DNA of 21,836 bases from JAAYYM01 sp035271065 (GCA_035271065.1 DATESB010000009.1:1-21836), one strand, 5' to 3'. Shown: positions 7,560-15,931, numbered from the stretch's first letter. Translations and numbers: made by a program. Notes: a model not told the origin generated them from the sequence alone.

Positions 7560-7769
7560 CTATTTCCTTCTTGCTTGATCTAACATTTCCTGAAGTGCCT
7601 CGTCGCTGACACTAATCCAAACATCTTCTTCCTCTGCATTTAATCCCAAATACTCTCGCAAGGTACAAGTTTCATCACTCTTGCCCCATTTTTCTGTATA
7701 AACATCAATTTCTTCAAACTCAATTTCGCCTGCCAGATACTTTTCTTTGAATGTACTTCCACTATTCAT
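7560..7769 (-). CDS. Small acidic protein of unknown function (69 aa)
   Basis: The ORF has a good ribosome binding site (GAGGGGGAAG ten bases upstream of the ATG), sits in a gap that would otherwise be empty between two operon genes, and has plausible composition. It is strongly acidic, with a central block WGKSDETCTLREYLGLNAEE and a C-terminal helix DEALQEMLDQARRK. It has no membrane segment, signal peptide or cysteine pair; one Cys is present. The layout (short N-terminal helix, REYLGL core, WISVSDEALQEML helix) is reminiscent of small uncharacterised proteins in Lachnospiraceae, though I recognise no named family. Function unknown. Confidence 0.75.
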   Translation of the reverse strand: MNSGSTFKEKYLAGEIEFEEIDVYTEKWGKSDETCTLREYLGLNAEEEDVWISVSDEALQEMLDQARRK

Positions 7770-7805
7770 TTGATTCTTCCCCCTCTTTCTTATTTACTAC
7801 TCTTT

Positions 7806-8339
7806 TCACATTTCTGACACAATTGTCATTTCTGTGTAAATACTATCTACCACCTCGCGAAGTTCCATATGTTCACAGTCTATGATAATCTCCGCATATT
7901 TTTCATAAAGAGGTACTCTCTCCTCATACAAGTCATATAATGTCTGGTTTATTCTCATGGAAACGCCTCTGTCCTTCAAGTTTCCCACACGTTTTTGCAC
8001 CGCATCAAAGGATAATTTCAAGTAAATAACCACACCGATTTCTTGCAAATGTGCCATTGCCTCTGCTCCATAAACAGCACTTCCACCGGTTGCAATCACA
8101 TGCTTCTCCACATTGATTGACTGATTGATTTTATTCTCTATGGCATTAAACCCATCTAACCCATTCTCTTCAATCAATTCCTGTAATCTCTTTCCCGTTT
8201 CTTTCTGAATTAGCAAGTCAGAATCCAGGAAATCATATCCCAACTTTTTAGCCAGTACGACACCCACCGTACTTTTACCTGCACCGGGCATTCCTATCAA
8301 TATGAAATTGTCATGCTTTACTTTCTTCACTTGCTCCAT
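7806..8339 (-). CDS. Shikimate-kinase-like P-loop kinase (atypical)
   Basis: A 177-residue P-loop kinase with the shikimate kinase fold. It has Walker A GMPGAGKST (16-24), the DSD acidic pair (39-41), ATGGS (83-87, normally GGG), DRGVSMR in the lid region and ERVPLY (140-145). A key change is at 64-68: FNAIE instead of FRxIE, so the arginine that binds the shikimate carboxylate (R58 in the M. tuberculosis enzyme) is replaced by Asn. The substrate may therefore not be shikimate. No other aromatic-pathway gene is nearby. The frame opens at 8384, but the ATG at 8339 has AGAGG four bases upstream and begins just before the core, so I chose it; it overlaps the acyltransferase gene by 29 bases and is probably translationally coupled to it. 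Confidence 0.8.
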   Translation of the reverse strand: MEQVKKVKHDNFILIGMPGAGKSTVGVVLAKKLGYDFLDSDLLIQKETGKRLQELIEENGLDGFNAIENKINQSINVEKHVIATGGSAVYGAEAMAHLQEIGVVIYLKLSFDAVQKRVGNLKDRGVSMRINQTLYDLYEERVPLYEKYAEIIIDCEHMELREVVDSIYTEMTIVSEM

Positions 8340-9600
8340 TTTTCCTCTGCTCATTATATTTCTTATACAGCTCTTCCACGGCAAATGACACCTTTGTCAC
8401 AACATTCTGTTTTGTAGGATAGCAGTAGAAAGAGTCATTCTCGGTTGAAATATCAATACAGTCAAACGGCTTTACATATACATAATCATATTCTATATGA
8501 ATGCCGTACATACTCTTTGCGCTTCGGGTAATACAATATGGTTTTCCACGGTACATACCTTCTAGCTTCAACCCGTTCCTATCATGTGTCAGTTTTGCAT
8601 TTCCCAGGTGAATAAACCTTTTGGCATGTGGCAGAGAATAGACATCTACCCAATCCTCAAAATAATAGGTTCCGGCTTCAATCTCTTTTCTGACTTCACT
8701 CCGCTGCCATTCAAACCAATCCGGTATGTGCGTGAAACGTGTTTCACCGTCCATCATATGAAGGTTACCATACTCATCCATTTGCCATTTTTTCTGACAT
8801 CCTTCATGCCCACAGAATATGACACTACCGTCAGATTGCATTTCACACTCGGCTCCACACTCCGGGCATTTGTATAGTATCTTATGTAAGTTCTTCGCTC
8901 TGTCCGGTTCTGTTATCTTGATTTTATTGTCCCGCTGCCACTCATACTCATCATAGTAAAGTGATGTGCGTATTTTTTCATTGATTTCTTCCACAGATGC
9001 TTTTGCTATCTCCTCTGCGGTATAGATGCAAGTCATCGTTGAATACAGCGGCACTTTACGCGCATGATTGTGATCCCAAAACGGTGTATGCAGATAATTC
9101 CCATGATGCACCAGACAGACTACCGGAACCTGAAACATCTTAACCATCTTGCCAAGCGAATCAGGAAGAATTGCCGTCGTTCCGGCCGGCGAATATCTAG
9201 CCTCCGGATACATACACACAATATCCCCGTACTCCTTCAGGCAATAGCGTATCGACTTAATTAGGCTAAGGTCATTGGTAAACTTACGCTTGCAGATACA
9301 GCCTAACAACTCCATAACCAACGGTCTTCTGTAGTATCCGTCAATCGTCGCCACATTATTGACTGCATGCGGAAAGGTTGCAACAGCGCTCAAATTGAAA
9401 TCTACAAAGTACATATGATTGGAAAGCAACAGATATGGCGGTTTAATTCCCTCCATATTGATTTTATCTACTTTATACTTAATGCCAATCAATGAAAATT
9501 TGCTGATAAGCCATACCAAGAAAGTAAACAGAAATAATGGCTTCCTTGGCTTAATCTTCACGTTATAGGGTGTTACGTTTTTCTTATAATTTACGTCCAT
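8311..9600 (-). CDS. 1-acylglycerol-phosphate acyltransferase (PlsC-like) with C-terminal zinc ribbon
   Basis: A 429-residue protein. Residues 20-40 are hydrophobic and likely anchor it to the membrane. NHMYFVD (61-67) is the catalytic NHx4D motif with His62 and Asp67, and YPEARYS (131-137) corresponds to the phosphate-binding (F/Y)PExxRS block. Such enzymes acylate lysophosphatidic acid or related glycerol lipids at the inner membrane face. Unlike a typical PlsC (about 200-250 residues), it continues with CPECGAEC (245-252) and CGHEGC (263-268), a likely zinc ribbon, and then about 160 residues of mixed beta character. AAAGGA upstream of the ATG supports the start; proA lies 39 bases upstream. 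The lipid substrate and the role of the tail are unknown. Confidence 0.88.
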   Translation of the reverse strand: MDVNYKKNVTPYNVKIKPRKPLFLFTFLVWLISKFSLIGIKYKVDKINMEGIKPPYLLLSNHMYFVDFNLSAVATFPHAVNNVATIDGYYRRPLVMELLGCICKRKFTNDLSLIKSIRYCLKEYGDIVCMYPEARYSPAGTTAILPDSLGKMVKMFQVPVVCLVHHGNYLHTPFWDHNHARKVPLYSTMTCIYTAEEIAKASVEEINEKIRTSLYYDEYEWQRDNKIKITEPDRAKNLHKILYKCPECGAECEMQSDGSVIFCGHEGCQKKWQMDEYGNLHMMDGETRFTHIPDWFEWQRSEVRKEIEAGTYYFEDWVDVYSLPHAKRFIHLGNAKLTHDRNGLKLEGMYRGKPYCITRSAKSMYGIHIEYDYVYVKPFDCIDISTENDSFYCYPTKQNVVTKVSFAVEELYKKYNEQRKNGASEESKA

Positions 9601-9639
9601 TTGTCTTCTGTTCCTTTATCTAAGAGGTATAATCTTTCC

Positions 9640-10917
9640 TTATAAATCTTTAAAATGAAATTCTTTTCTTCCCTCTGCGTAATCTGCCACAATATGCCCA
9701 TCGCCAAACAACTTATACTTATAAGTAACCAGCCCTTCCAAGCCAACCGGTCCGCGTGCATGTAACTTGCCGGTGCTGACACCTACTTCTGCGCCAAAGC
9801 CATATTTATATCCATCCGCAAAACGTGTGGAACAGTTGCAATATACACCTGCTGAGTCTACCAACTGCATAAATCTCTTGGCTGTCTCTTCGTCTTCTGT
9901 AATAATACTGTCGGTATGGTGTGAGCCATACTTGTTGATATGCTCAGCCGCTTCTTCCATGCTGTCCACCAACTTAACCGATATAATATAATCTAAATAT
10001 TCTGTCTTAAAATCTGTCTCATCTGCATGTGCACATTTAATGATTTCCTGTACTTCCTTTGTACCACGTATTTCGACTGACTTTTCTTTAAATGCTTCCA
10101 CTAAAACAGGCAGTAACTTCTCCGCTGCATTCCTGTGTACCAACAATGTCTCTGCTGCATTGCATACAGCAACATACTGTGTCTTGGAATCTACAATAAC
10201 CGGAATTGCTTTCTCCATGTCAAACTTCTTATCTACATATACATGGCAAATACCGTCTGCATGTCCCATAACAGGAATTTTGGTATGATCCATAATATAA
10301 CGTACAAATTCATTGGAGCCACGCGGAATCAATAAATCTACCGAGTCATCACATTCCAACAATTCAGTAATCTCTGAACGCATCTCTGCCTGTGCCATAC
10401 ATCCATCCGGTAATCCTGAGATCACTGCTGCATGGTGAATTGTCTCGAACAATGCTCTGTTTGTCTGCATAGCCTCACTGCCACCTTTTAATATTGCACA
10501 ATTGCCACTTTTCAAACAAAGTGTTGCAATCTGCACCAGAGCGTCAGGGCGTGACTCAAAAATGACACCTATGACACCTATCGGACAAGTCTCTTTATAT
10601 AAGCGCAGTCCCTCGTCCAATTCTCTGGCAAGCTGAATATGAAACAGTGGATCCGGTAGGTTAATCAAATCCTCTATTCCCTTGATGACCGCCGCCATTT
10701 TTTCTTCATCAAATTTAAGACGCTTTAATACAGGGGTTGCTATCTCCGCTTTCTCTGCCGCTGCCATATCTTCTTGATTGGCTTTGATAATTTGTGCCTT
10801 GTTATGTTCCAATGCTTTCGCAACAGCCCTTAATGCATTATTTCTGACCTCAACGGACAGAATTGCCATCTTCACACTGTCTTCTTTTAACTTTCTTGCC
10901 TGTTCCCGAATATTCAT
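9640..10917 (-). CDS. proA: Glutamate-5-semialdehyde dehydrogenase (gamma-glutamyl phosphate reductase)
   Basis: ProA reduces gamma-glutamyl phosphate to glutamate-5-semialdehyde with NADPH, the second step of proline synthesis. At 425 residues it is the normal length. Conserved blocks include FESRPDALVQ (120-129), KGGSEA (144-149), PRGSNEFVRYI (198-208), and VCNAAET with catalytic Cys252. The C terminus has VGLEGLVTYKYKLFGDG, typical of ProA. GGAGGAG lies 11 bases before the ATG, a rather long spacing. The neighbour on the 5' side is the nucleoside permease, 81 bases away, and not proB, the usual partner. proB must lie elsewhere in the genome if the pathway is complete. It leads a run of closely spaced genes down to 2979. 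Confidence 0.97.
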   Translation of the reverse strand: MNIREQARKLKEDSVKMAILSVEVRNNALRAVAKALEHNKAQIIKANQEDMAAAEKAEIATPVLKRLKFDEEKMAAVIKGIEDLINLPDPLFHIQLARELDEGLRLYKETCPIGVIGVIFESRPDALVQIATLCLKSGNCAILKGGSEAMQTNRALFETIHHAAVISGLPDGCMAQAEMRSEITELLECDDSVDLLIPRGSNEFVRYIMDHTKIPVMGHADGICHVYVDKKFDMEKAIPVIVDSKTQYVAVCNAAETLLVHRNAAEKLLPVLVEAFKEKSVEIRGTKEVQEIIKCAHADETDFKTEYLDYIISVKLVDSMEEAAEHINKYGSHHTDSIITEDEETAKRFMQLVDSAGVYCNCSTRFADGYKYGFGAEVGVSTGKLHARGPVGLEGLVTYKYKLFGDGHIVADYAEGRKEFHFKDL

Positions 10918-10998
10918 AACTTACTATACTCCTCCTAAAATAATTTCCATTTCTATCTGCCTTGTTGTTATTTATGAGCATGCTCCCTTAATAATCAC

Positions 10999-11955
10999 TT
11001 ATCGTTCCTCTCTGAAATACGGAAGACCGCAAGATGCCGGCTGCGTATTCTCTTTCGATTCTCGAATGGATGCAACCACCAGAATAATTGCCGTAATTAC
11101 AAACGGAAGCATATCATAAAAAGCATCCGGTATCGGAATAAATTCTTTATTAACGTAATACTTCAATATTCGTAAAGCACCAAATACCAATGAGCCAAAA
11201 ATTGCTTTCATTGGTCTCCATGTTGCAAAGATAACCAGTGCTACCGCAATCCAGCCAAGTCCGCCAACACAGTTACTAATCCATACACCACCGTTTGTAA
11301 TCATAATGGTATAGGCTCCACCAATTCCGCAAATACCGCCACCGACAATGACATTAATATATTTCCACTTCGTTACGTTAATGCCCGCTGCATCAGCTGA
11401 TGCCGGATTTTCTCCGATTGCACGTACATTAAGTCCCTGTTTTGTACGGTAATAGTAAAAGCCCAAAATAACGGCAATAACAACTCCAATGTACACAAAC
11501 GGATTATAGGAGAACAATAACGGACCTATTACCGGTATATCACTCAGCCCCGGTATGGAAATGCTGCGCATCTGCTCCGTAATTCTTGCCGGTAGTTTCA
11601 ACGTCCCTTCCTCTGATAAACTCAGACAATAGAAACCAATAAAGTTCGTAAATCCAATTCCGAAAATCGTCAGTGTCAAGCCGGTTACCGTATGATTTGC
11701 CATAAATGTAATCGTCAGCACCGCATAGATTGCTCCTCCCAGCGCACCTGCAATAAAAGCGGCCAAAATCGCAATCCAAAAATTATCTGTTCGATATCCA
11801 ATCATAAATCCTGCAACAGCACCAATAGACATCATGCCTTCCACACCCAGATTCAAATGTCCGGATTTTTCATTCATGATTTCACCAAGCGTACCAAATA
11901 ACAGAGGTGTTCCCGCAAGAACTGCTGCAACTAAAAACTTTACGATAAAATCCAT
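10999..11955 (-). CDS. nupQ: BMP-family nucleoside ABC transporter, permease 2
   Basis: A 318-residue inner-membrane permease of the BPD_transp_2 family, the partner of the other permease. It has eight to ten hydrophobic segments, with the loops GEIMNEKSGHLNLGVEGMM (25-43) and RAIGENPASADAAGINVTKWK carrying the conserved motif by which the permease contacts the ATPase. Together with the adjacent permease it forms the channel for nucleoside-type solutes. The gene order binding protein, ATPase, permease, permease is that of Bacillus subtilis nupNOPQ. Its start overlaps the stop of the first permease by one base (TAATG). The symbol follows that family comparison; the substrate is not shown by the sequence. 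Confidence 0.9.
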   Translation of the reverse strand: MDFIVKFLVAAVLAGTPLLFGTLGEIMNEKSGHLNLGVEGMMSIGAVAGFMIGYRTDNFWIAILAAFIAGALGGAIYAVLTITFMANHTVTGLTLTIFGIGFTNFIGFYCLSLSEEGTLKLPARITEQMRSISIPGLSDIPVIGPLLFSYNPFVYIGVVIAVILGFYYYRTKQGLNVRAIGENPASADAAGINVTKWKYINVIVGGGICGIGGAYTIMITNGGVWISNCVGGLGWIAVALVIFATWRPMKAIFGSLVFGALRILKYYVNKEFIPIPDAFYDMLPFVITAIILVVASIRESKENTQPASCGLPYFREER

Positions 11956-13064
11956 TATGCAACACCTCCTTCTACTGCCTTTTTCCTTACAACAAATTTG
12001 TATCGAATAAAGAATTCACATCCCAAGATGAAGAATAGGATAATACCCTGCAGTACATCTGAACAATCAGTGGAAAGTCCATAACTTGACTGTACCACAC
12101 TGCTTCCCTTTTCCAAAATACTGAATAACAGCGATACAATAAAAATAGTAATCGGATTTAGATTTCCTAACCATGCAACTATAATTGCTGTAAACCCGAC
12201 ACCACCTGCAATTCCTGCTGCAAGTGTCAAGTCAGAACCCGTTGCCTGTGTCATACCGGCAATCCCGCAAATTGCACCACTTAAGAAAACTGTTCGTAAC
12301 ATAATCTTTGGAACATTCATACCCGCATATGTTGCTGTTGCATGCGAGAAACCGACAACACTGATTTCAAATCCCTGTTTGGTCTTATTCATGTAAATAT
12401 AGATAAATACAAACAGAATTAACGCGATAATCCAGCCAATGTGAACACCAAACACTTTCGGCAGACAGGCATTTGCATCAAATGTTGCAATCTTTGCAAA
12501 ACCCGGATTTGCCGGATCTCTCCATGGGCCGTCTCTCAGATATGAAATGATATATAGTGCTATGTAATTCAACATCAAGGTAAACAAAGTCTCGTTTGTG
12601 TTATATTTTGATTTGAAGAAAGCGGGAATTAAGCCCCAGAGTCCTCCACCCAACATACCTGCCAGAAGCATTACAATGATTAAAATCCATCTCGGCCAGT
12701 CTGCATGGAACAATGCAAAATAAGAAGCAAAAATACCACCCATAATAATCTGGCCTTCTGCTCCGATATTCCAAAACAACATCTTAAACGCCAGTGTGAC
12801 ACCAAGAGAGGCAATAAACAGCGGAATCATAATTTTCACAGTTGCCTGAATTGCCATTTTACTTCTGAACGCACCGGAAAGAATTGTGCCATATATCAAA
12901 AACGGGTTCTGCTTTAAGCATAGCAGAAACAATCCACCGGCAACCAAAGAAAACAGCAACGCCATTAAACGCAGCTTTGTAATGCTCTGCTTTGTTAATT
13001 CACTTCTCTTTACTGTACGAATCAAGGGTTCTTTATGTTTGATACTTGTCTTTGTTTGGCTCAT
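11955..13064 (-). CDS. nupP: BMP-family nucleoside ABC transporter, permease 1
   Basis: A 369-residue permease of the same BPD_transp_2 family. It begins with about 30 mostly basic cytoplasmic residues, then hydrophobic segments from about residue 31. Conserved loops include LAFKMLFWNIGAEGQIIMGG, and VVGFSHATATYAGMNVPKIM, the coupling element that meets the ATPase, in the same position as in the second permease. GGAGGCGG at the end of the ATPase gene serves as its ribosome binding site, and the start overlaps that gene by four bases (ATGA), so expression of the subunits is coupled. It is homologous to the neighbouring permease but carries the longer N-terminal extension seen in NupP-type proteins. 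Confidence 0.9.
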   Translation of the reverse strand: MSQTKTSIKHKEPLIRTVKRSELTKQSITKLRLMALLFSLVAGGLFLLCLKQNPFLIYGTILSGAFRSKMAIQATVKIMIPLFIASLGVTLAFKMLFWNIGAEGQIIMGGIFASYFALFHADWPRWILIIVMLLAGMLGGGLWGLIPAFFKSKYNTNETLFTLMLNYIALYIISYLRDGPWRDPANPGFAKIATFDANACLPKVFGVHIGWIIALILFVFIYIYMNKTKQGFEISVVGFSHATATYAGMNVPKIMLRTVFLSGAICGIAGMTQATGSDLTLAAGIAGGVGFTAIIVAWLGNLNPITIFIVSLLFSILEKGSSVVQSSYGLSTDCSDVLQGIILFFILGCEFFIRYKFVVRKKAVEGGVA

Positions 13065-14575
13065 TTGTTCTTGCCGCCTCCCATCATCAGTCCGACTTCT
13101 TCTTTCGTTACATCTGCGGTTTTCACAACATCAACTACCTCACCATGATACAGAATGACCAGTCGGTCTGTTAATTCCAGCAGAACATCTAAGTCCTCTC
13201 CTATAAATACAACAGCAACGCCTTTCTTCTTTTGCTCATTGAGCAGATTGTATACTGTATAAGAAGAATTAATATCAAGTCCTCTGACAGGATATGCCGT
13301 AATCAGCACATTTGGTTTCGTCTCTATTTCTCTGCCCAAAAGAACTTTTTGCACATTGCCGCCTGACAACAGTCGTACCGGTGTTTCCGTTCCCGGTGTG
13401 ACAATCTCAAGTTTATCAATCAGACCCTCTGCCAATTCCTTTGCAGGTTTACGGTCTATAAACGCACCCGGACTTCTCTTATAACTCTTTAGTAACATAT
13501 TGTCTGTCATACCCATTGAAGCAACCAAACCCATACCAAGTCTGTCTTCCGGAACAAATGACATCGTAATACCCATATCCAATATTTCTTCCGGCGTCTT
13601 ACCGACAATATCCTGGTCATGGTACATAATCTGTCCGAATTTAATCGGCATCAGCCCTGCAACTGCTTCACACAACTCCTTTTGCCCACTGCCTGCAATT
13701 CCGGCAACACCTATAATTTCACCTGAACAAATGTCAAATGATACATTGCGTAATGCCTGCGTACCGTCTGCACGCCACACATCCAACTCCTGTATCTTTA
13801 ATACCTGTTTCACATTTTGCGGCTCCGGTCTGTCTATTTGCAAATCAACCGGTCTGCCTACCATCAATTCTGTCAACTGATGTGTATTCGTTTCCGAAGT
13901 CAATACCGTATCAATGGTCTTTCCTTTTCGCAATATTGTAACGCGGTCACTGATTGCAAGCACCTCATTTAACTTATGTGTAATAATAATGATGGCACTA
14001 CCCTGTTCCTTCATTTTACGCAAGATTGCAAAAAGTTTATCTGTTTCCTGCGGTGTCAACACTGCTGTCGGCTCATCCAAAATCAGTATTCTGGCACCTC
14101 TGTAGAGAACTTTGAGTATTTCAACTGTCTGCTTCTCACTAACTGACATATTGTATATCTTCTTCTCCGGCTCTACTTCTAAACCAAATCGCTCACTGAT
14201 TTCTTTTATTTGTTCCTTAAGCACCTTGGGTTTAACACACTTCTCTTTCGTTCCCAGAACAATATTGTCCATAGCGCTAAACACATCAACCAACTTAAAA
14301 TGCTGATGTATCATGCCGATTCCAAGCGCTGCCGCATCTGTTGGAGAATTAATGGATACCTCCTCCCCATCAATTCTGATATGACCCGCATCAGGATGAT
14401 AGATACCGGACAGCATATTCATAAGCGTTGTCTTCCCGGAGCCGTTTTCTCCAAGCAACGCTATAATCTCTCCGTATTTTACCTGCAAATGAATGTTATC
14501 ATTTGCCTTAACCGTACCGAAACTCTTGGAAATACCTTCGCATTCTATTGCGAAACCGTTATTCTGCCCACCCAT
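13061..14575 (-). CDS. nupO: BMP-family nucleoside ABC transporter, dual ATP-binding protein
   Basis: A 504-residue cytoplasmic subunit with two fused ATPase domains. The first has Walker A GENGSGKTT (42-50), signature SVSEKQ (144-149) and Walker B ILILDEP (163-169), so it should hydrolyse ATP. The second is degenerate: GIAGSGQKE (292-300) lacks the Walker A lysine pattern and LITAYPVRGLD (424-434) lacks the catalytic Glu, while LLSGGNVQK (402-410) keeps a signature. This asymmetry is normal for nucleoside and ribose/monosaccharide importers. The frame opens at 14650, but the ATG at 14575 is preferred: it begins just before the conserved block, and GAGGA lies 11 bases upstream. A GTG nine bases farther up (14584) is possible. 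It is preceded by a hairpin and its own likely promoter. Confidence 0.9.
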   Translation of the reverse strand: MGGQNNGFAIECEGISKSFGTVKANDNIHLQVKYGEIIALLGENGSGKTTLMNMLSGIYHPDAGHIRIDGEEVSINSPTDAAALGIGMIHQHFKLVDVFSAMDNIVLGTKEKCVKPKVLKEQIKEISERFGLEVEPEKKIYNMSVSEKQTVEILKVLYRGARILILDEPTAVLTPQETDKLFAILRKMKEQGSAIIIITHKLNEVLAISDRVTILRKGKTIDTVLTSETNTHQLTELMVGRPVDLQIDRPEPQNVKQVLKIQELDVWRADGTQALRNVSFDICSGEIIGVAGIAGSGQKELCEAVAGLMPIKFGQIMYHDQDIVGKTPEEILDMGITMSFVPEDRLGMGLVASMGMTDNMLLKSYKRSPGAFIDRKPAKELAEGLIDKLEIVTPGTETPVRLLSGGNVQKVLLGREIETKPNVLITAYPVRGLDINSSYTVYNLLNEQKKKGVAVVFIGEDLDVLLELTDRLVILYHGEVVDVVKTADVTKEEVGLMMGGGKNK

Positions 14576-14607
14576 ACATTGCACCGTCCTCGTACGTAAA
14601 ATAAATT

Positions 14608-14623
14608 CTTTTCCATTATAACA
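14608..14623 (-). promoter_or_regulatory. Possible internal promoter of the ATPase-permease genes (extended -10)
   Basis: On the minus strand TGTTATAAT, an extended -10 (TATAAT at 14615-14620), lies about 40 bases before the ATPase start. The -35 region at 17 bases is TTAATA, a poor match, so it would rely on the extended -10. Expected transcription start is near 14608. It lies immediately beyond the hairpin at 14627-14655, so the ABC genes could be transcribed independently of the binding-protein gene. Confidence 0.45.
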
Positions 14624-14626
14624 TAA

Positions 14627-14655
14627 AAGAGGTAGACTATTAAAGTCCACCTCTT
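14627..14655 (-). terminator. Hairpin between binding-protein and ATPase genes (terminator or mRNA stabiliser)
   Basis: A 12-position stem with one mismatch (AAGAGGT-A-GACT at 14627-14638 and AGTC-C-ACCTCTT at 14644-14655) closes a 5-base loop. On the minus strand it is followed by only a short T run (CTCTTTTATG), so it probably stops only part of the transcripts, or stabilises the 3' end of the binding-protein message. Binding-protein genes are commonly expressed above their transporter genes this way. Confidence 0.6.
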
Positions 14656-14691
14656 CGTGTTTTTCATCTTTATTGCAATTTATTGCAAGTT

Positions 14692-15852
14692 TTACTTCTC
14701 TGTTACATTCTTGAAGTACCAGTCAATACCACCCTGGATGGTTGCATCGTCAAGTGTCTTGCCTTCTTCTCCAACTGTTGTTCCTTCATTTGTTTCGATA
14801 ACACCATCAAATACATTGAAAGAGCCGTCTAACATAGATGCTTTTGCTTCTTCAATCTTAGCTGCTGCTTCCGGATCATTGAAGTCTGAAAGGTCTGAAA
14901 GTGTTACAAGACCTTCTGCCATACCACCATAGTAGTTTTCTCCGGTCCATGTTCCGTTGATCACGTCTTCAACTGCCTTGGTATAGTAAGCTGACCAATC
15001 CCACATAACAGAACACAATACTGCACCCGGTGCATCCTTGCTCATGTCTGAGTTGTATCCAACACCAAATACGCCGGCTTCTTCAGCTGCTGTCTGAGGG
15101 TTCGGTGTATCACAATGCTGTGCAATAACATCACATCCGTCAGCAATCAAAGCCTGTGCTGCCTGTGTCTCACCTTCAGGATCAAACCAACTGTTTGTTA
15201 CCTTAACGAATACTTCACAGTCCGGATTAACAGAATAAGCACCCATTGCAAATGCATCAATTCCGCCACCTGTCTCTGAAAGAGTCTTACCAAATGCTGA
15301 TACATAACCAATCTTATTGGTCTCTGTCTTTAAACCGGCAGCAATACCTGAAAGATATCTTGCCTGATAAATTCTACCGAAATAGTTATTGAAGTTCTTG
15401 CCGTTTGACTTATAGCCTGTACCATGTGAAATGATAACGTCAGGATATTCTGCTGCAAGCTTCTCGCATGTATCCATGTAACCATAGCTTGTTGCAAACA
15501 CAATCTGACATCCTTCTTCGATACACTCAAGGATTGCTGTCTCAATTGCTGTAGGATCAGCATCAGAAGTATTGTTCTTTCTGATAATCTGGCTGTCCTC
15601 TAAGCCAAGAGCTGCCTGCATACCCTGAATACCAAGATCATGTGTGTATGTATATCCTGATCCCTCTGCAGGATCTGTGATATGAATAACACCAACCTTT
15701 AAGTCTTCCTTAGCAACTGCAGGAAACACTCCTTCACTTGCAGCAACTTCACCCTCTGCAGCAGGCTCTGTTGCAGCAGTATCGCCACAGCCTACCAGAA
15801 GTGTTGCTACCATTGCTACGCAAAGTAATACACTTAATACTTTCTTCATCAT
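14692..15852 (-). CDS. bmpA: BMP-family ABC transporter substrate-binding lipoprotein
   Basis: A 386-residue lipoprotein that delivers solute to the ATPase-permease complex encoded after it. A short basic start and hydrophobic segment end in LLVGC, a lipobox, so it is tethered to the outer face. The Bmp domain follows: KVGVIHITDPAEGSGYTYTH, the HGTGYKS region, then YFGRIYQARYLSGIAAGL, GYVSAFG and the VIAQHCDTPNPQTAAEEAG block, which lines the ligand pocket in nucleoside-binding relatives. The frame opens at 15873, but GGAGG eight bases before the ATG at 15852 points to that start; a second ATG follows directly. The family binds purine nucleosides or related compounds; the exact ligand is inferred only from the family and from synteny with nupNOPQ. 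No riboswitch precedes it. Confidence 0.92.
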   Translation of the reverse strand: MMKKVLSVLLCVAMVATLLVGCGDTAATEPAAEGEVAASEGVFPAVAKEDLKVGVIHITDPAEGSGYTYTHDLGIQGMQAALGLEDSQIIRKNNTSDADPTAIETAILECIEEGCQIVFATSYGYMDTCEKLAAEYPDVIISHGTGYKSNGKNFNNYFGRIYQARYLSGIAAGLKTETNKIGYVSAFGKTLSETGGGIDAFAMGAYSVNPDCEVFVKVTNSWFDPEGETQAAQALIADGCDVIAQHCDTPNPQTAAEEAGVFGVGYNSDMSKDAPGAVLCSVMWDWSAYYTKAVEDVINGTWTGENYYGGMAEGLVTLSDLSDFNDPEAAAKIEEAKASMLDGSFNVFDGVIETNEGTTVGEEGKTLDDATIQGGIDWYFKNVTEK

Positions 15853-15901
15853 AAATTTTTCCTCCGTATTCATAATATGTTTTTATAAATATTATTCTCG
15901 T

Positions 15902-15931
15902 AGTATAGCACAACTCTTATTAAGAGTTCAA
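15902..15931 (-). promoter_or_regulatory. Promoter of the BMP transporter operon with palindromic operator
   Basis: On the minus strand TTGAAC (15926-15931) and an extended -10 TGCTATACT (TATACT at 15902-15907) are 18 bases apart. A perfect 17-bp palindrome, AACTCTTA-A-TAAGAGTT (15912-15928), occupies most of the spacer and reaches into the -35 box, so a bound repressor would block polymerase. It sits only four bases after the lacZ stop. Its AT-rich arms and lack of a T tract argue against a terminator. The regulator is unknown. Confidence 0.75.

Noticed and set aside
9591..9782. 63-residue minus-strand frame overlapping the proA end and the acyltransferase start
   Set aside because: It mostly overlaps the proA C terminus in another frame, has no separate ribosome binding site and shows no family motif; it is a shadow.
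10970..11000. GAGCATGCTC palindrome after the second permease as a terminator
   Set aside because: Ten bases with no loop or T tract; too short to act as a terminator.
14576..14650. Longer ATPase start at 14650
   Set aside because: It overlaps the hairpin and the likely promoter region and adds residues not typical of the family.
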